DNA of 56,575 nucleotides from Lachnospiraceae bacterium (GTDB lineage: Bacteria > Bacillota > Clostridia > Lachnospirales > Lachnospiraceae), in NCBI GenBank assembly GCA_021199495.1, contig JAJQHY010000098.1:1-56575 (forward strand), given 5' to 3'. Each line of letters begins with the position of its first letter. The first letter of the stretch is position 1. A program made the position numbers and the translations under genes. The notes beneath the pieces were generated by a model. The model had not been told where the DNA came from. It did no database searches and saw nothing but the letters and a program-made list of their open reading frames with translations. Shown one piece after another: positions 16,540 through 27,619 of the stretch.

Positions 16540-17618
16540 TCCGGTCTATTGAACTGAAGGATTACAGAAATTATGAGGGGCTTCATTTAAAGTTCAGTGA
16601 GGGCGTCAATATTTTCTACGGGGACAATGCCCAGGGAAAGACAAATATCCTGGAAGCGATTTTTGTGTCCGCTACGACAAAATCTCACCGCGGCGGCAGG
16701 GACAGAGAGCTGATCCGTTTTGAGCAGGAGGAAGCACATATCCGGACTTTAGCCTGCAGAAACAGCATGGATTATCAGATTGACATGCACCTGCGCAGGA
16801 TGGGTTCAAAAGGAATCGCCATCAACGGGCAGAAAATCCGCAGGGCTTCGGAGTTGATTGGCCTTTTAAAGGTGGTGTTTTTTTCACCGGAGGACCTTTC
16901 CATTATCAAGGACGGTCCGTCTGCCCGCAGAAGATTTATTGATATTGAGCTTTGTCAGCTCGATCAGTCTTATCTTTATAACCTGAATCAATATAATAAA
17001 GTGCTTTTGAACCGCAATAAGCTTTTAAAGGATATGTATTTTGACAGCAGTCTGGGTGATTCTCTTGAAATCTGGGATGCGCAGCTGGTGAAATTTGGCT
17101 GTCAGATTATTAAACGGCGGGCAGAATTTATCAGGGAGCTTAATGATATCATCCGGGAAATTCATTTTCATCTCTCAGGGGGGAAGGAAACACTGTATCT
17201 GGGGTATGAGCCGGATGTCAGTGAGGAGAGGTTTGCATCAAAGGTAAGAGAAAACCGGGAGAGGGATCTGAAGTTAAAGCAGACCTGTACGGGTCCGCAC
17301 AAGGATGACTGTATTTTCTCCATTGAAGGCTGCGATATCAGAAAATTTGGTTCGCAGGGGCAGCAGCGCACGGCGGCTCTGGCATTGAAATTATCAGAAA
17401 TAGAGCTTGTGAAAAAGGTTTCAAACGATACACCGGTGCTTCTTCTGGATGATGTTTTATCAGAACTGGACAGCAGCCGGCAAAATTATCTTCTGGAGAG
17501 TATCGGGGAGATACAGACGATTATTACGTGCACGGGGCTGGAGGAGTTTATTAACCGGAGAGTGGAGATTAATAAAATATTTAAGGTGTGCAATGGCATG
17601 GTTAGTGTGGAAAATTAG
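16533..17618 (+). CDS. recF: DNA replication and repair protein RecF
   Basis: A 361-residue SMC-like ATPase that loads RecA at gaps with RecO and RecR. Walker A is GDNAQGKTNILEAI near residues 30-43; the ABC-type signature and Walker B occur near the C-terminus (FGSQGQQRTAALALKLSE then VLLLDDVLSELD). Normal length. It is followed by a 147-bp gap before gyrB; the small remB-type gene sometimes present here in Firmicutes is absent. Confidence 0.97.
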   Translation: MLIRSIELKDYRNYEGLHLKFSEGVNIFYGDNAQGKTNILEAIFVSATTKSHRGGRDRELIRFEQEEAHIRTLACRNSMDYQIDMHLRRMGSKGIAINGQKIRRASELIGLLKVVFFSPEDLSIIKDGPSARRRFIDIELCQLDQSYLYNLNQYNKVLLNRNKLLKDMYFDSSLGDSLEIWDAQLVKFGCQIIKRRAEFIRELNDIIREIHFHLSGGKETLYLGYEPDVSEERFASKVRENRERDLKLKQTCTGPHKDDCIFSIEGCDIRKFGSQGQQRTAALALKLSEIELVKKVSNDTPVLLLDDVLSELDSSRQNYLLESIGEIQTIITCTGLEEFINRRVEINKIFKVCNGMVSVEN

Positions 17619-17762
17619 GTTGCCCGAGTCGCATTAAAATATATTTGTCATCTAAAAGTAAAAATGAGTTTAAAATTTTATCTGAATGAAGAACATTTTA
17701 ACAGCAATTTTTGTGATATAAGATAGGTTATGGAAGTCTGATTTAAGAAAGGAATAGCGTAG

Positions 17763-19916
<2,154 letters not shown>

Positions 19917-20020
19917 AGTTACGATTCAAAGACGGCCTGAGGGTTTTTATCAGGATGTTGAGTACCAGATGCTTTTGCGCATGGGGGAAGCGGCTTTGAA
20001 TGATGGGAGAGGAACCTTAC

Positions 20021-22561
20021 ATGGACGATCAGATTTTCGACAGAATACATGAAGTGGATTTAAAAAAGACCATGGAGACGAGCTACATCGACTATGCCAT
20101 GAGTGTGATCGCAGCGCGTGCGCTGCCGGACGCGCGGGATGGCTTGAAGCCTGTGCAGCGTCGTATCCTCTACTCCATGATTGAGCTGAATAATGGTCCT
20201 GACAAGCCGCACAGAAAGAGTGCGCGTATTGTCGGTGATACAATGGGTAAGTATCATCCCCACGGCGATTCCTCCATTTACGGAGCGTTGGTCAATATGG
20301 CGCAGGACTGGAATATGCGCTATATTCTGGTGGATGGTCACGGCAACTTTGGTTCCATGGACGGTGACGGCGCGGCCGCCATGCGTTACACGGAAGCCCG
20401 TCTGTCGAAGATTTCCATGGAAATGCTGGCCGATATCAATAAGGATACTGTGGATTTCGTACCAAACTTTGACGATACGGAGAAGGAACCCGTGGTGCTT
20501 CCAAGCCGTTATCCGAATCTGTTGGTCAATGGGGCTACCGGTATTGCGGTCGGTATGGCAACCAATATTCCGCCGCACAACCTGCGTGAAGTTGTAGCTG
20601 CGGTGGTCAAGATTATTGATAATTATGTGGAAGAGGACAGAAAGACCACCATTGAGGAGGTTTTGCAGATTGTCAAAGCGCCGGATTTTCCCACGGGTGC
20701 TACGATTCTGGGAACCAGAGGAATCGAGCAGGCTTACCGCACCGGCCGCGCGAAGTTAAAGGTCCGTGCGGTGACGGAAATAGAAACCATGCCCAGCGGC
20801 AAGAGCCAGATTATTGTGACGGAACTGCCGTATATGGTGAATAAAGCCAACCTGATCGTGAAGATGGCGGATCTCGTAAAAGCTAAAAAGATAGAAGGAA
20901 TTACCGCTATCCGCGACGAGTCCAACCGCGAGGGTATCCGCGTTGTCATCGAGGTGCGCAAGGATGCCAACGCCAATGTGATTTTAAATCAGCTGTACAG
21001 ACACACACAGCTGCAGGATACCTTCGGCGTGATTATGCTGGCGCTGACGGACAATAACCAGCCGAAGGTCATGAACCTGCTGGAGATGCTTGAGGTATAT
21101 TTAAAGCATCAGGAGGACGTTGTTACTCGCCGAACCCGCTATGATTTAAATAAGGCGGAGGAAAGAGACCATATTTTACAGGGTCTTTTGATGGCGCTGG
21201 ATTATATTGACGAAGTGATCAATATTATCCGCAGCAGCGAGAATGTGAACGCGGCGAAGACCCATCTGATCGAGCGCTTCGACTTTTCCGACGCGCAGGC
21301 CCAGGCTATCGTGGACATGCGTCTGCGTGCCCTGACCGGTCTGGAAAGAGACAAACTGGAGAGCGAGCACGAGGACCTGCAGTCGAAGATTTCTTATTAC
21401 AAGGCGCTTTTATCCGATAAAAAACTGCTGTACGGCGTGATCAAACAGGAAATTAACACCATCGCGGAGAAATACGGCGACGACCGCCGCACGAAGGTGG
21501 TATTTGACGATTCTGAATTTAATACAGAGGATTTTGTGCCGTTGAATGACACGGTGCTGGCGATGACACACTTAGGGTACATCAAACGCATGACGATGGA
21601 CAATTTCAAGGCGCAGAACCGCGGCGGCCGCGGCATTAAGGGTATGTCGACCATTGAGGATGATTATATCGTCAATCTGGTCATGACCACTACGCACAGC
21701 GACCTGATGATGTACACAAATTTCGGCCGCGTCTATAAGATGAAGACCTACGAGATTCCGGAGGCCAGCCGGACAGCGCGCGGGACGGCGATCATCAACC
21801 TGCTGCAGTTAAGCGCGGGAGAAAAGATTTCCGCGATCGTGCCGGTCGATGAGTACAATGACAAGTATCAGCTGGTCATGGCGACGAAGAACGGCCTGGT
21901 GAAAAAGACGCCGGTGACCGCTTACAGCAATATCCGCAAGAGCGGCCTGATCGCGATTAACCTGCGGGAAGGCGACGAGCTGATCGGAGTAGGCGTGGTC
22001 AACGAGGACACGCATATTCTCCTGGTGACAAAGAAGGGCATGTGTATTCGTTTCAGACAGTCTGATGTGCGGGCAACCGGCAGAGACTCCATGGGCGTCA
22101 TGGGAATTCATTTAAATAACGGCGATGAAGTGGTTGGCATGCAGACCGACGAGATGGGTGAAAAGCTTCTGATCGCCTCTGAAAAGGGCATGGGAAAGCT
22201 GACCGGCATGAATGCGTTTAACGCGCAGTACCGCGGCGGCAAGGGCGTCAAGTGCTACAAGATCACTGAAAAGACCGGTGATGTCATGGGTATCATGGCC
22301 GTGGACGATGACGATGAGATCATGATGATTACCACGGAAGGCGTGATTATTCAGATCCGCGTCAGCGATATTTCCACCTTGGGCCGCATCACCTCCGGTG
22401 TGAAGCTGATGAACCTCGATGAGGGTATGAGCGTCGCGCAGATGACGAAGATCAGGCGGACTGTGGAGGAGGAAAGCGAGTCTGAGAACCAGGAGAATTT
22501 GGATGATCTGGATTACGAGCCGGAAGAGCATTCTGATAGGTATGACGATTCGGATGAGTAA
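20021..22561 (+). CDS. gyrA: DNA gyrase subunit A
   Basis: The 846-residue breakage-reunion subunit. The catalytic tyrosine lies in [12 protein letters not shown] (about residue 125); the C-terminal DNA-wrapping domain has the GyrA box as [10 protein letters not shown], and the chain ends in a strongly acidic tail. The quinolone-resistance region reads [12 protein letters not shown]: Ser is present at position 84 and Gly replaces the usual Glu/Asp at 88. ATG 20021 is selected because GGGAGAGG lies 8 bases upstream; the earlier in-frame ATGs lack a site. A terminator follows. Confidence 0.98.
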   Translation: MDDQIFDRIHEVDLKKTMETSYIDYAMSVIAARALPDARDGLKPVQRRILYSMIELNNGPDKPHRKSARIVGDTMGKYHPHGDSSIYGALVNMAQDWNMRYILVDGHGNFGSMDGDGAAAMRYTEARLSKISMEMLADINKDTVDFVPNFDDTEKEPVVLPSRYPNLLVNGATGIAVGMATNIPPHNLREVVAAVVKIIDNYVEEDRKTTIEEVLQIVKAPDFPTGATILGTRGIEQAYRTGRAKLKVRAVTEIETMPSGKSQIIVTELPYMVNKANLIVKMADLVKAKKIEGITAIRDESNREGIRVVIEVRKDANANVILNQLYRHTQLQDTFGVIMLALTDNNQPKVMNLLEMLEVYLKHQEDVVTRRTRYDLNKAEERDHILQGLLMALDYIDEVINIIRSSENVNAAKTHLIERFDFSDAQAQAIVDMRLRALTGLERDKLESEHEDLQSKISYYKALLSDKKLLYGVIKQEINTIAEKYGDDRRTKVVFDDSEFNTEDFVPLNDTVLAMTHLGYIKRMTMDNFKAQNRGGRGIKGMSTIEDDYIVNLVMTTTHSDLMMYTNFGRVYKMKTYEIPEASRTARGTAIINLLQLSAGEKISAIVPVDEYNDKYQLVMATKNGLVKKTPVTAYSNIRKSGLIAINLREGDELIGVGVVNEDTHILLVTKKGMCIRFRQSDVRATGRDSMGVMGIHLNNGDEVVGMQTDEMGEKLLIASEKGMGKLTGMNAFNAQYRGGKGVKCYKITEKTGDVMGIMAVDDDDEIMMITTEGVIIQIRVSDISTLGRITSGVKLMNLDEGMSVAQMTKIRRTVEEESESENQENLDDLDYEPEEHSDRYDDSDE

Positions 22562-22639
22562 TAAACCGGGGAACAGCGGTCACGCAATGCATGAAACCGG
22601 GGATAACCGGCGCGCAATGTTAACAAAATAATGAAATCA

Positions 22640-22674
22640 AAAAACAGACCGGCGATTTTCACTGGTCTGTTTTT
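22640..22674 (+). terminator. Rho-independent terminator after gyrA
   Basis: AAAAACAGACC and GGTCTGTTTTT form a perfect 11-bp stem with a 13-base loop and T run, 79 bases after the gyrA stop. It could also work on the opposite strand for the converging hicB. Between them 22562-22620 holds two imperfect copies of a 31-bp unit beginning AAACCGGGG. Confidence 0.85.
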
Positions 22675-22717
22675 GTGTAAATGGAACCCTTATGATTGCA
22701 CCCTTGTCAAGGCAATC

Positions 22718-23113
22718 TCAGGCAAGTTTTTTCATCAGCCCTTCCTGCAGCACCTGAGAACAGTTAATTCCTCTTTTATCTGCAAGGTTTGCCATCCAGG
22801 CGGGCAGGGATACGTTTTTGCGCACAGCCCGGGTATCCGTTTTGGCACGATAGGCGAGGGTGTCGATCTGCAAAACAGTCAAAGTCGCGTCAGCAGGATG
22901 TTCTATATTACGTTGTGCTGTCGGTTTCAGGATATCTTCAGGATGTTCATCTTCCGCGAAAACCAGCCAGATCGAAGCCGCGTCAGTGATCTGTTCCACT
23001 GTGTCGGAAAAATCCTTGCCTGTAGTAAAACATCCTGGCAGGTCGGGAACTCTTGCGTAAAAACCGGTTCCATCTTCTTCAGGAGTAATGACGGCGGTAT
23101 AGAAATATTTCAT
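22718..23113 (-). CDS. hicB: HicB-family antitoxin (pair 1)
   Basis: A 131-residue antitoxin. The N-terminal partial RNase-H-like HicB fold is clear (MKYFYTAVITPEEDGTGFYARVPDLPGCFTTG), and the C-terminal segment (AVRKNVSLPAWMANLADKRGINCSQVLQEGLMKKL) is a ribbon-helix-helix or similar DNA-binding domain. It neutralises the HicA mRNA interferase encoded 28 bases upstream and probably represses the operon through the palindrome at 23349-23364. It is transcribed toward gyrA, and the pair is the first of the toxin-antitoxin island. Confidence 0.9.
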   Translation of the reverse strand: MKYFYTAVITPEEDGTGFYARVPDLPGCFTTGKDFSDTVEQITDAASIWLVFAEDEHPEDILKPTAQRNIEHPADATLTVLQIDTLAYRAKTDTRAVRKNVSLPAWMANLADKRGINCSQVLQEGLMKKLA

Positions 23114-23141
23114 GGGAAGCTCCTTTTTACGAAATTTACAT

Positions 23142-23330
23142 TTATTTACTGCGTTTTTGTTCTATTTCTTTCCGGATATATTTTAGGTCATTCTCGTTAA
23201 AATCGTGCCTTTTCAGAGGAATGATGCTGTGCAGCTTTTCATTATAATAGATGTCATGGTTTGCACCACTTCTCTTGAAAATATATCCGGAAAGTTTTAA
23301 TTCTTTTCGTACTATATCGCGTGGTTTCAT
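23142..23330 (-). CDS. hicA: HicA-family mRNA interferase toxin (pair 1)
   Basis: A 62-residue double-stranded-RNA-binding-fold toxin. The sequence KPRDIVRKELKLSGYIFKRSGANHDIYYN contains the conserved Gly-x-x-His (GANH) whose histidine is catalytic in HicA; the C-terminal IPLKRHDFNENDLKYIRKEI is the usual final helix. It would cleave mRNA when free of HicB. The start at 23330 has GGAGGT 6 bases upstream; an ATG four codons earlier is less suitable. It is the first gene of the operon. Confidence 0.9.
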   Translation of the reverse strand: MKPRDIVRKELKLSGYIFKRSGANHDIYYNEKLHSIIPLKRHDFNENDLKYIRKEIEQKRSK

Positions 23331-23344
23331 TGTTACCTCCATAT

Positions 23345-23373
23345 AGTATACACAAAATTGTGTAATATATCAA
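23345..23373 (-). promoter_or_regulatory. hicAB-1 promoter with internal palindromic operator
   Basis: On the minus strand TTGATA (23368-23373), a 17-bp spacer and TATACT (23345-23350) form a near-consensus promoter 15 bases before the hicA ATG. A perfect palindrome, TACACAATTTTGTGTA (23349-23364), fills the spacer and overlaps the -10, as expected for autorepression by HicB. Confidence 0.8.
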
Positions 23374-23436
23374 TGCGATTTTATAAATTTATTCGTGAAA
23401 TGAATTTGGTAAATTTTTTTCAGAAGGTTTTACTAA

Positions 23437-23577
23437 TTATATCATGAGCAAGGGACGCTCATGATCCAATTCGCCGGTCTCCGTTTCACTACGGTCCGCG
23501 CTAAGCGGATGTCCCCCGGACATCCAGCGCCGCCGGACGTGCGAGCATGCCCTTCTCGCTTGCACTCATTATATCAT
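23437..23577. repeat. GC-rich inverted-repeat element (MITE-like) in the hicAB-1 leader
   Basis: About 140 bp with imperfect terminal inverted repeats (ATATCATGAG.CAAG at the left; the complement of ATATAATGAGTGCAAG at the right). The interior is much more GC-rich than its surroundings and can form several hairpins (GTCCCCCGGAC-type, GCGC). It has no coding capacity. It lies directly after the -10 of the conserved upstream element, so it appears to have inserted there or to be read from it. Confidence 0.5.
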
Positions 23578-23614
23578 AATGAAATTATCACATAGACGAT
23601 GTATCGTCCCAAAT
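23568..23614 (-). promoter_or_regulatory. Conserved TA-associated promoter element, copy C (upstream of hicAB-1)
   Basis: On the minus strand: ATTTGGG, palindrome GACGATACATCGTC (23595-23608), 21 bp, then TATAAT (23568-23573). No -35 hexamer is present at the normal distance. The same arrangement with the same 21-bp spacing occurs at three other toxin-antitoxin operons in the window (near 28.0, 30.9 and 32.25 kb). It points toward hicAB-1, 240 bp upstream of its start. Confidence 0.7.
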
Positions 23615-23620
23615 AAAAGG

Positions 23621-24036
23621 AATTTCTGAAAATATTGGAAATGAGAGAGCCGGAGAGTGTGCCTGATAACAAAGTCCGACAATGGGATGACAACTGGCTG
23701 ACAACGCGTCGCCCAATTTTACGGGTTCAGCTACTCGGCAGGCAACAGCTATCAATGCCACGCTGGTGAAATAATAAAAGCAGACCAGCGCAGGTAGCTG
23801 GTAAAATCATGCAGTCTGCACTGAGCTTTTGAGATAGCAATGTGGAGCGTAGTGGCCATCTTCAGTTGCCATGTCTCGCATTTTTTCTTGCTCAAAAATT
23901 TTTTGAAAAATTTTCAAAAATTTTGCGACCTACGGCGATAAAACCGTACTTATAGAGTGAAAGGGATTGTTCAGTACGATGCAGCTAAATAGTAACGCTA
24001 TACCAGCGTTCAACTACCGATTTGGAGGGGGATACG
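23621..24036. other. Gene-free 416-bp stretch, possible remnant of an integrative element
   Basis: No open frame with a ribosome site is visible. It contains CTCGGCAGGCAACAGC- and GCAGACCAGCGCAGGTAGCTGG-like segments that look like decayed conserved sequence. It also contains a perfect 21-bp A/T palindrome (TTTTTGAAAA, A, TTTTCAAAAA at 23900-23920). Composition is unlike the flanking operons. I have a weak recollection of similar sequence near conjugative-element modules of Clostridiales, but this cannot be confirmed from the window alone. Confidence 0.3.
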
Positions 24037-24306
24037 ATGTTAAAAACAGTAAGAATATCAGTAAAAATTATGTTGCTTATAAGTATTATAATTGCCTTTG
24101 GTTTAGCGTCTGCTTATTTGGTAAACCTTAGACCGGACATGGATGGTTTCTGGGTTAATATTTTGGTTGCACGCTGGATTTATGGCGACAACGGCTGGTC
24201 TTTCAATCTTCTCTATAATGGGTTTTCGAGATCAATGATAGCTACTATCGTTTTGTTTTTCATTAACACAGGCTTAGATATTTATGTGATAACTAAGTCA
24301 AAATAG
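24037..24306 (+). CDS. Small two-segment membrane protein
   Basis: An 89-residue protein with two hydrophobic segments: IMLLISIIIAFGLASAYLV (about 11-29) and SMIATIVLFFINTGLDIYVI (about 66-85), separated by a Trp-rich loop (DGFWVNILVARWIYGDNGWS). The ATG at 24037 has a strong GGAGGGGG site 6 bases upstream. It precedes a sigma-factor gene by 92 bp on the same strand, so it could share its regulation. No family is recognised. Confidence 0.6.
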   Translation: MLKTVRISVKIMLLISIIIAFGLASAYLVNLRPDMDGFWVNILVARWIYGDNGWSFNLLYNGFSRSMIATIVLFFINTGLDIYVITKSK

Positions 24307-24398
24307 GTTATATTCACAGTCATACGATCAGCTTGTGATTATGCTAAAATTTGTAATGACTTAAAAGATACACAAAATCCATATAAAGAGGTGAACGC

Positions 24399-24953
24399 AT
24401 GGATGATTTGGCGATCATTGAGCTATATTTTGCGCGTGATGAAAAAGCAATCAGAGAAACCGATATAAAATATGGACGATTATGCTTTAGCGTGGCTGTC
24501 AATGTTTTGGGCAATGACGAAGATTCGGAGGAATGTGTGAACGATACATATTTGAGTATGTGGAATACGATCCCACCGACCAGGCCCAATCGCTTTGCAG
24601 CCTTTATCTGCAGGATAACAAGAAATTTGTCGCTGAAAAGGCTGGAATATAACAAAGCACAGAAACGCACTCCGACTGCTACAGTGTCATTCCATGAATT
24701 TGAAGATTTTTTGCCGGACAACACGATTATGTCCGATGTGGATGATCAGGAGATCGACAAAAAGATAGGTGATTTTCTGCGCACCAAAAGCCCGGTTGTT
24801 CGCACTGTATTCATTCGCAAATACTGGTTCTTTGATACAGTAAGTGATATTGCGGCAAAATACTCATTTACGGAAAGTAAAGTCAAGTCTATGCTGTATC
24901 ACACCCGTAACGAACTGAGAGAGTATTTGAGGAAAGAAGGTATCGAAGTATGA
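24399..24953 (+). CDS. ECF-type RNA polymerase sigma factor
   Basis: A 184-residue sigma-70 family protein. Region 2 is DEKAIRETDIKYGRLCFSVA ... ECVNDTYLSMWNTIPPTRPNRFAAFICRITRNLSLKRLEYNKAQKR (about 14-90), and region 4 is KSPVVRTVFIRKYWFFDTVSDIAAKYSFTESKVKSMLYHTRNELREYL (about 127-177), a helix-turn-helix that reads the -35 element. AAAGAGGTG precedes the ATG. It overlaps the next gene by four bases (ATGA), and that product is a membrane-anchored protein, the usual sigma/anti-sigma layout. Confidence 0.9.
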   Translation: MDDLAIIELYFARDEKAIRETDIKYGRLCFSVAVNVLGNDEDSEECVNDTYLSMWNTIPPTRPNRFAAFICRITRNLSLKRLEYNKAQKRTPTATVSFHEFEDFLPDNTIMSDVDDQEIDKKIGDFLRTKSPVVRTVFIRKYWFFDTVSDIAAKYSFTESKVKSMLYHTRNELREYLRKEGIEV

Positions 24954-25567
24954 GAATCCCAAGAGTCGTGAAAGCTATGCAGTATCTTGATGATGATCTG
25001 ATTTCTGAGGCGATTGAATTTCGCAGAGTTCCGCTGCATACCCGGTTGTTTCGCAAGCCCTTGATGAAAGCCTGTGCTTGCTTTCTGGTGGTTGCAATTG
25101 TGTTTGGAATTGCTTTTTTCAATAGCGGCAATGACGACGGCATCACGTCTCCCTTTGTGTTGACCGCCTATGCGATTTCGCCAGATGACGCAAATGTAGT
25201 AATGACAGAGCTGGAACAAGGCGTTAGTGTTCCTGTAAGCTATTTTGAAACTAATTCGGGTATTTCCGGTTTTGTGTTTTCCTGCGAAAATACTGCAAAT
25301 GATACGGCTGCATCAATTTCGGTTATTACACATGGCAATTTCAATGAATACATTAATGAAATCGTCGGGATAGCCATTGATCCCAGCCGGAACTACTATA
25401 TTTTCATTCCGGGTGAAACAGAGGTCATCCCCTATACGGTATTCATTTCATCTATTGATGTGGAAGAGGAGCTTGTTTATGAACTCACACTCCAAATTAC
25501 GCAACAGGATAATGAATACTACGCCGAATTGGTCTCTGAAACGACACGGGATGTCGTTATGAAATAA
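24950..25567 (+). CDS. Membrane-anchored protein, probable regulator of the adjacent sigma factor
   Basis: A 205-residue protein: a cytoplasmic N-terminus of about 45 residues (MRIPRVVKAMQYLDDDLISEAIEF), one membrane segment (ACACFLVVAIVFGIAFF, about 47-63) and an extracytoplasmic domain of about 140 residues. No zinc-binding anti-sigma motif is visible. The four-base overlap with the sigma gene and the single-pass topology suggest an anti-sigma or sensor role; this is inference from context. The extracellular part contains two segments ending in similar beta-rich sequence (VFSCENTANDTAASISVI, IFIPGETEVIPYTVFI). Confidence 0.6.
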   Translation: MRIPRVVKAMQYLDDDLISEAIEFRRVPLHTRLFRKPLMKACACFLVVAIVFGIAFFNSGNDDGITSPFVLTAYAISPDDANVVMTELEQGVSVPVSYFETNSGISGFVFSCENTANDTAASISVITHGNFNEYINEIVGIAIDPSRNYYIFIPGETEVIPYTVFISSIDVEEELVYELTLQITQQDNEYYAELVSETTRDVVMK

Positions 25568-25762
25568 TTTTGGCGTGACGGAAAGGGTTATTCCAATGAA
25601 CAGGTTTCTGCTGACATTTTTAATATCAGAAGGCCCTTTTCGTTTTGTTATCTGACGCGATGGTATGATATATAAAATTCGGGGAAAAATGAACCTTTTA
25701 CAGTCCAAAACCGTCTATATCAGTGAAACCGGTTTTCAATGTTACAGAAACGAGGTGATAAG

Positions 25763-27043
25763 GTGGATGAGTTTGAAGCACTGCTGGCTGCTGAACAGGG
25801 TGCTGTCGAGCGGTTTGTGAAATTTCATATTCAGTCCCGGGAGGATGCTGAAGATGTACTGCAGGAAGTCTATCTGACGGCTTACCGGAATTTTTCCCAG
25901 CTGAAAAACAGAGACTCCTTTAAAGCCTGGCTGATCAGCATCGCCCGGAATAAATGCAACGATTATTTCAGAAAAAGAGCGGTGCAGTTGGAGATTCCAA
26001 TCGAGGAGCTGGAAGAAAAAGAAGTGCGTTCTGACAGCAGGTACGGAATTACGGAAGTGTCCCTGGTCAGGGAGACTTTTGAACTGTTAGGAGATAAGGA
26101 CAAGCAGATTTTGTACCTGTATTTCTGGAAAGAACTGCCGCAGGCGGAGATTGCGAAGCGGCTGAATATCCCGGTTGGAACGGTGAAAAGCCGTCTCTAT
26201 ACGGCGAAGCAGAATTTTAAAAGTCAGTATCCTTATCACAAGGCGGACGATCAGAAAGGAGAAAGAGAGAAAATGAAACAGTTACCTGAAAGGATGCCGG
26301 AATACCGGATTGAGAAGAGCGACAAGGAGTCATTTTCTGTAAAATGGGAGGAGCTGATGGGGTGGTTTTTAGTGCCGAAGCCGGGTGAAAAGCTTTCCTG
26401 GGGCATGTACGACTGTCCTTCCGGAAAATGCGACAATATCTATCAGATGGAGGTGACCGGAAAGGCGAAGGTACACGGTATTGAAGGAGTGGAACTGACC
26501 GCAAAGGAAATTCCCTGTACAGAAAAAGATCATGTGCTTGAGAGGGTGTTTGTGGCCCAACTGACGGATACGCACTGTCGGTATCTGGCGACAATCCGAA
26601 ATGACGGAGATGTCAGAAATTATATTACATTTCTGGATGGCGATGAATTTATGTCAAACTGGGGATTCGGTGAGAATAACTGCGGCAGCGAGACCAACCT
26701 GTCCGTAAAGGGAGATATTCAGCGCGACGGCTCCGTGATTACCAGTAAAAAGAAGGATTTCCTTCTGGATATCGTGGGTCGATATACCGTCACCATCGCC
26801 GGAAAAAGCTATGACACAGTCTGCGTGATGGATATTGAAACCTATAATCCCAACGTGGTGTCGGAGCAGTATCTGGATAAAAGCGGCCGGACGATTCTCT
26901 GGAGGCGCTTTAACCGCGACGACTGGGCGATCGATCACTACAAAAAGACGTGGAGCGAGCTTCTTCCGGAAAATGAGAGGATCACGGTCAACGGCGTCAC
27001 ATATGTGCACTGGTATGACTGCGTGACGGATTATATCTTCTGA
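25763..27043 (+). CDS. Sigma-70 family protein with a large C-terminal domain of unknown function
   Basis: About 426 residues from the GTG at 25763 (AGGTGA lies before it; an in-frame ATG at 25739 has no clear site). Residues 1-155 are an ECF-like sigma factor: region 2 DAEDVLQEVYLTAYRNFSQLKN and SFKAWLISIARNKCNDYFRKRA; region 4 LYFWKELPQAEIAKRLNIPVGTVKSRLYTAKQ. After a Lys/Glu-rich linker (near 170) there is a soluble domain of about 240 residues (WEELMGWFLVPKPGEKLSWGMYDCP ... GVTYVHWYDCVTDYIF) with no membrane segment. It may sense a ligand and control the sigma part directly. Such fusions occur in Firmicutes without known function. Confidence 0.85.
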   Translation: MDEFEALLAAEQGAVERFVKFHIQSREDAEDVLQEVYLTAYRNFSQLKNRDSFKAWLISIARNKCNDYFRKRAVQLEIPIEELEEKEVRSDSRYGITEVSLVRETFELLGDKDKQILYLYFWKELPQAEIAKRLNIPVGTVKSRLYTAKQNFKSQYPYHKADDQKGEREKMKQLPERMPEYRIEKSDKESFSVKWEELMGWFLVPKPGEKLSWGMYDCPSGKCDNIYQMEVTGKAKVHGIEGVELTAKEIPCTEKDHVLERVFVAQLTDTHCRYLATIRNDGDVRNYITFLDGDEFMSNWGFGENNCGSETNLSVKGDIQRDGSVITSKKKDFLLDIVGRYTVTIAGKSYDTVCVMDIETYNPNVVSEQYLDKSGRTILWRRFNRDDWAIDHYKKTWSELLPENERITVNGVTYVHWYDCVTDYIF

Positions 27044-27110
27044 TCCGGCGGGTTTGAAAGCGTGACGAATTTTATTTCAACAGGCCTACGAGTTCAATAA
27101 AAATGGTAAC

Positions 27111-27142
27111 GGGCGGTTAAGCACTTTTGGACTTGACCGCCC
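27111..27142. terminator. Stem-loop between convergent sigma and hicB-2 genes
   Basis: GGGCGGTTAAG and CTTGACCGCCC form an 11-bp stem with one mismatch around a 10-base loop, between the stop codons at 27043 and 27149. It can serve both strands; T tracts are weak. Confidence 0.6.
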
Positions 27143-27148
27143 TGTCTG

Positions 27149-27619
27149 TTACATTCTCTTCTTTTCATTAGATACACTATTTCCGGCAGGCTGTTTAGAA
27201 GAAATTACAGGAAATGGTACAAGATCAACGTGACCATCATCTTTCGCGTCATTGGAAACAGGTTTATATAAAAATGCCAGGCTTCTCGTATTGTATTCTA
27301 CGATTGCATTATTGAAATACTGGTTGATACTGATGCCCAGTTCTTCCGCAATTTCACAGGATTCGGAATAAACGTTAGGAGCGAGGCGCAGGGCAAATTT
27401 GCCGCTAGGGATGGAAGTGTTTCTGGCAGTGGGAGCAGGAATAGGAATTTCAACTTCTGCGGCGGTGGACAGCCATTCTTTTTCATTTTGTTCGAGCTCT
27501 TCAATTGCTTCCTGAGAGGTTTCTCCCTGTCCAACGCAGCCTTTCAAAGCTTTACTCTCCGCGACCCAGAAGATGTGATCTTCCACGGTCATACGATATA
27601 CGCAAAATTCATATTTCAT
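27149..27619 (-). CDS. hicB: HicB-family antitoxin (pair 2)
   Basis: A 156-residue antitoxin. The N-terminal HicB-like fold (MKYEFCVYRMTVEDHIFWVAESKALKGCVGQGETSQEAIEELEQN) is followed by a proline-rich linker and a ribbon-helix-helix type segment (GKFALRLAPNVYSESCEIAEELGISINQYFNNAIVEY). The C-terminal 35 residues are variable. It overlaps the upstream hicA by 11 bases. It should bind and silence HicA-2 and repress the promoter at 27885-27913. It converges on the sigma-factor gene. Confidence 0.85.
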   Translation of the reverse strand: MKYEFCVYRMTVEDHIFWVAESKALKGCVGQGETSQEAIEELEQNEKEWLSTAAEVEIPIPAPTARNTSIPSGKFALRLAPNVYSESCEIAEELGISINQYFNNAIVEYNTRSLAFLYKPVSNDAKDDGHVDLVPFPVISSKQPAGNSVSNEKKRM

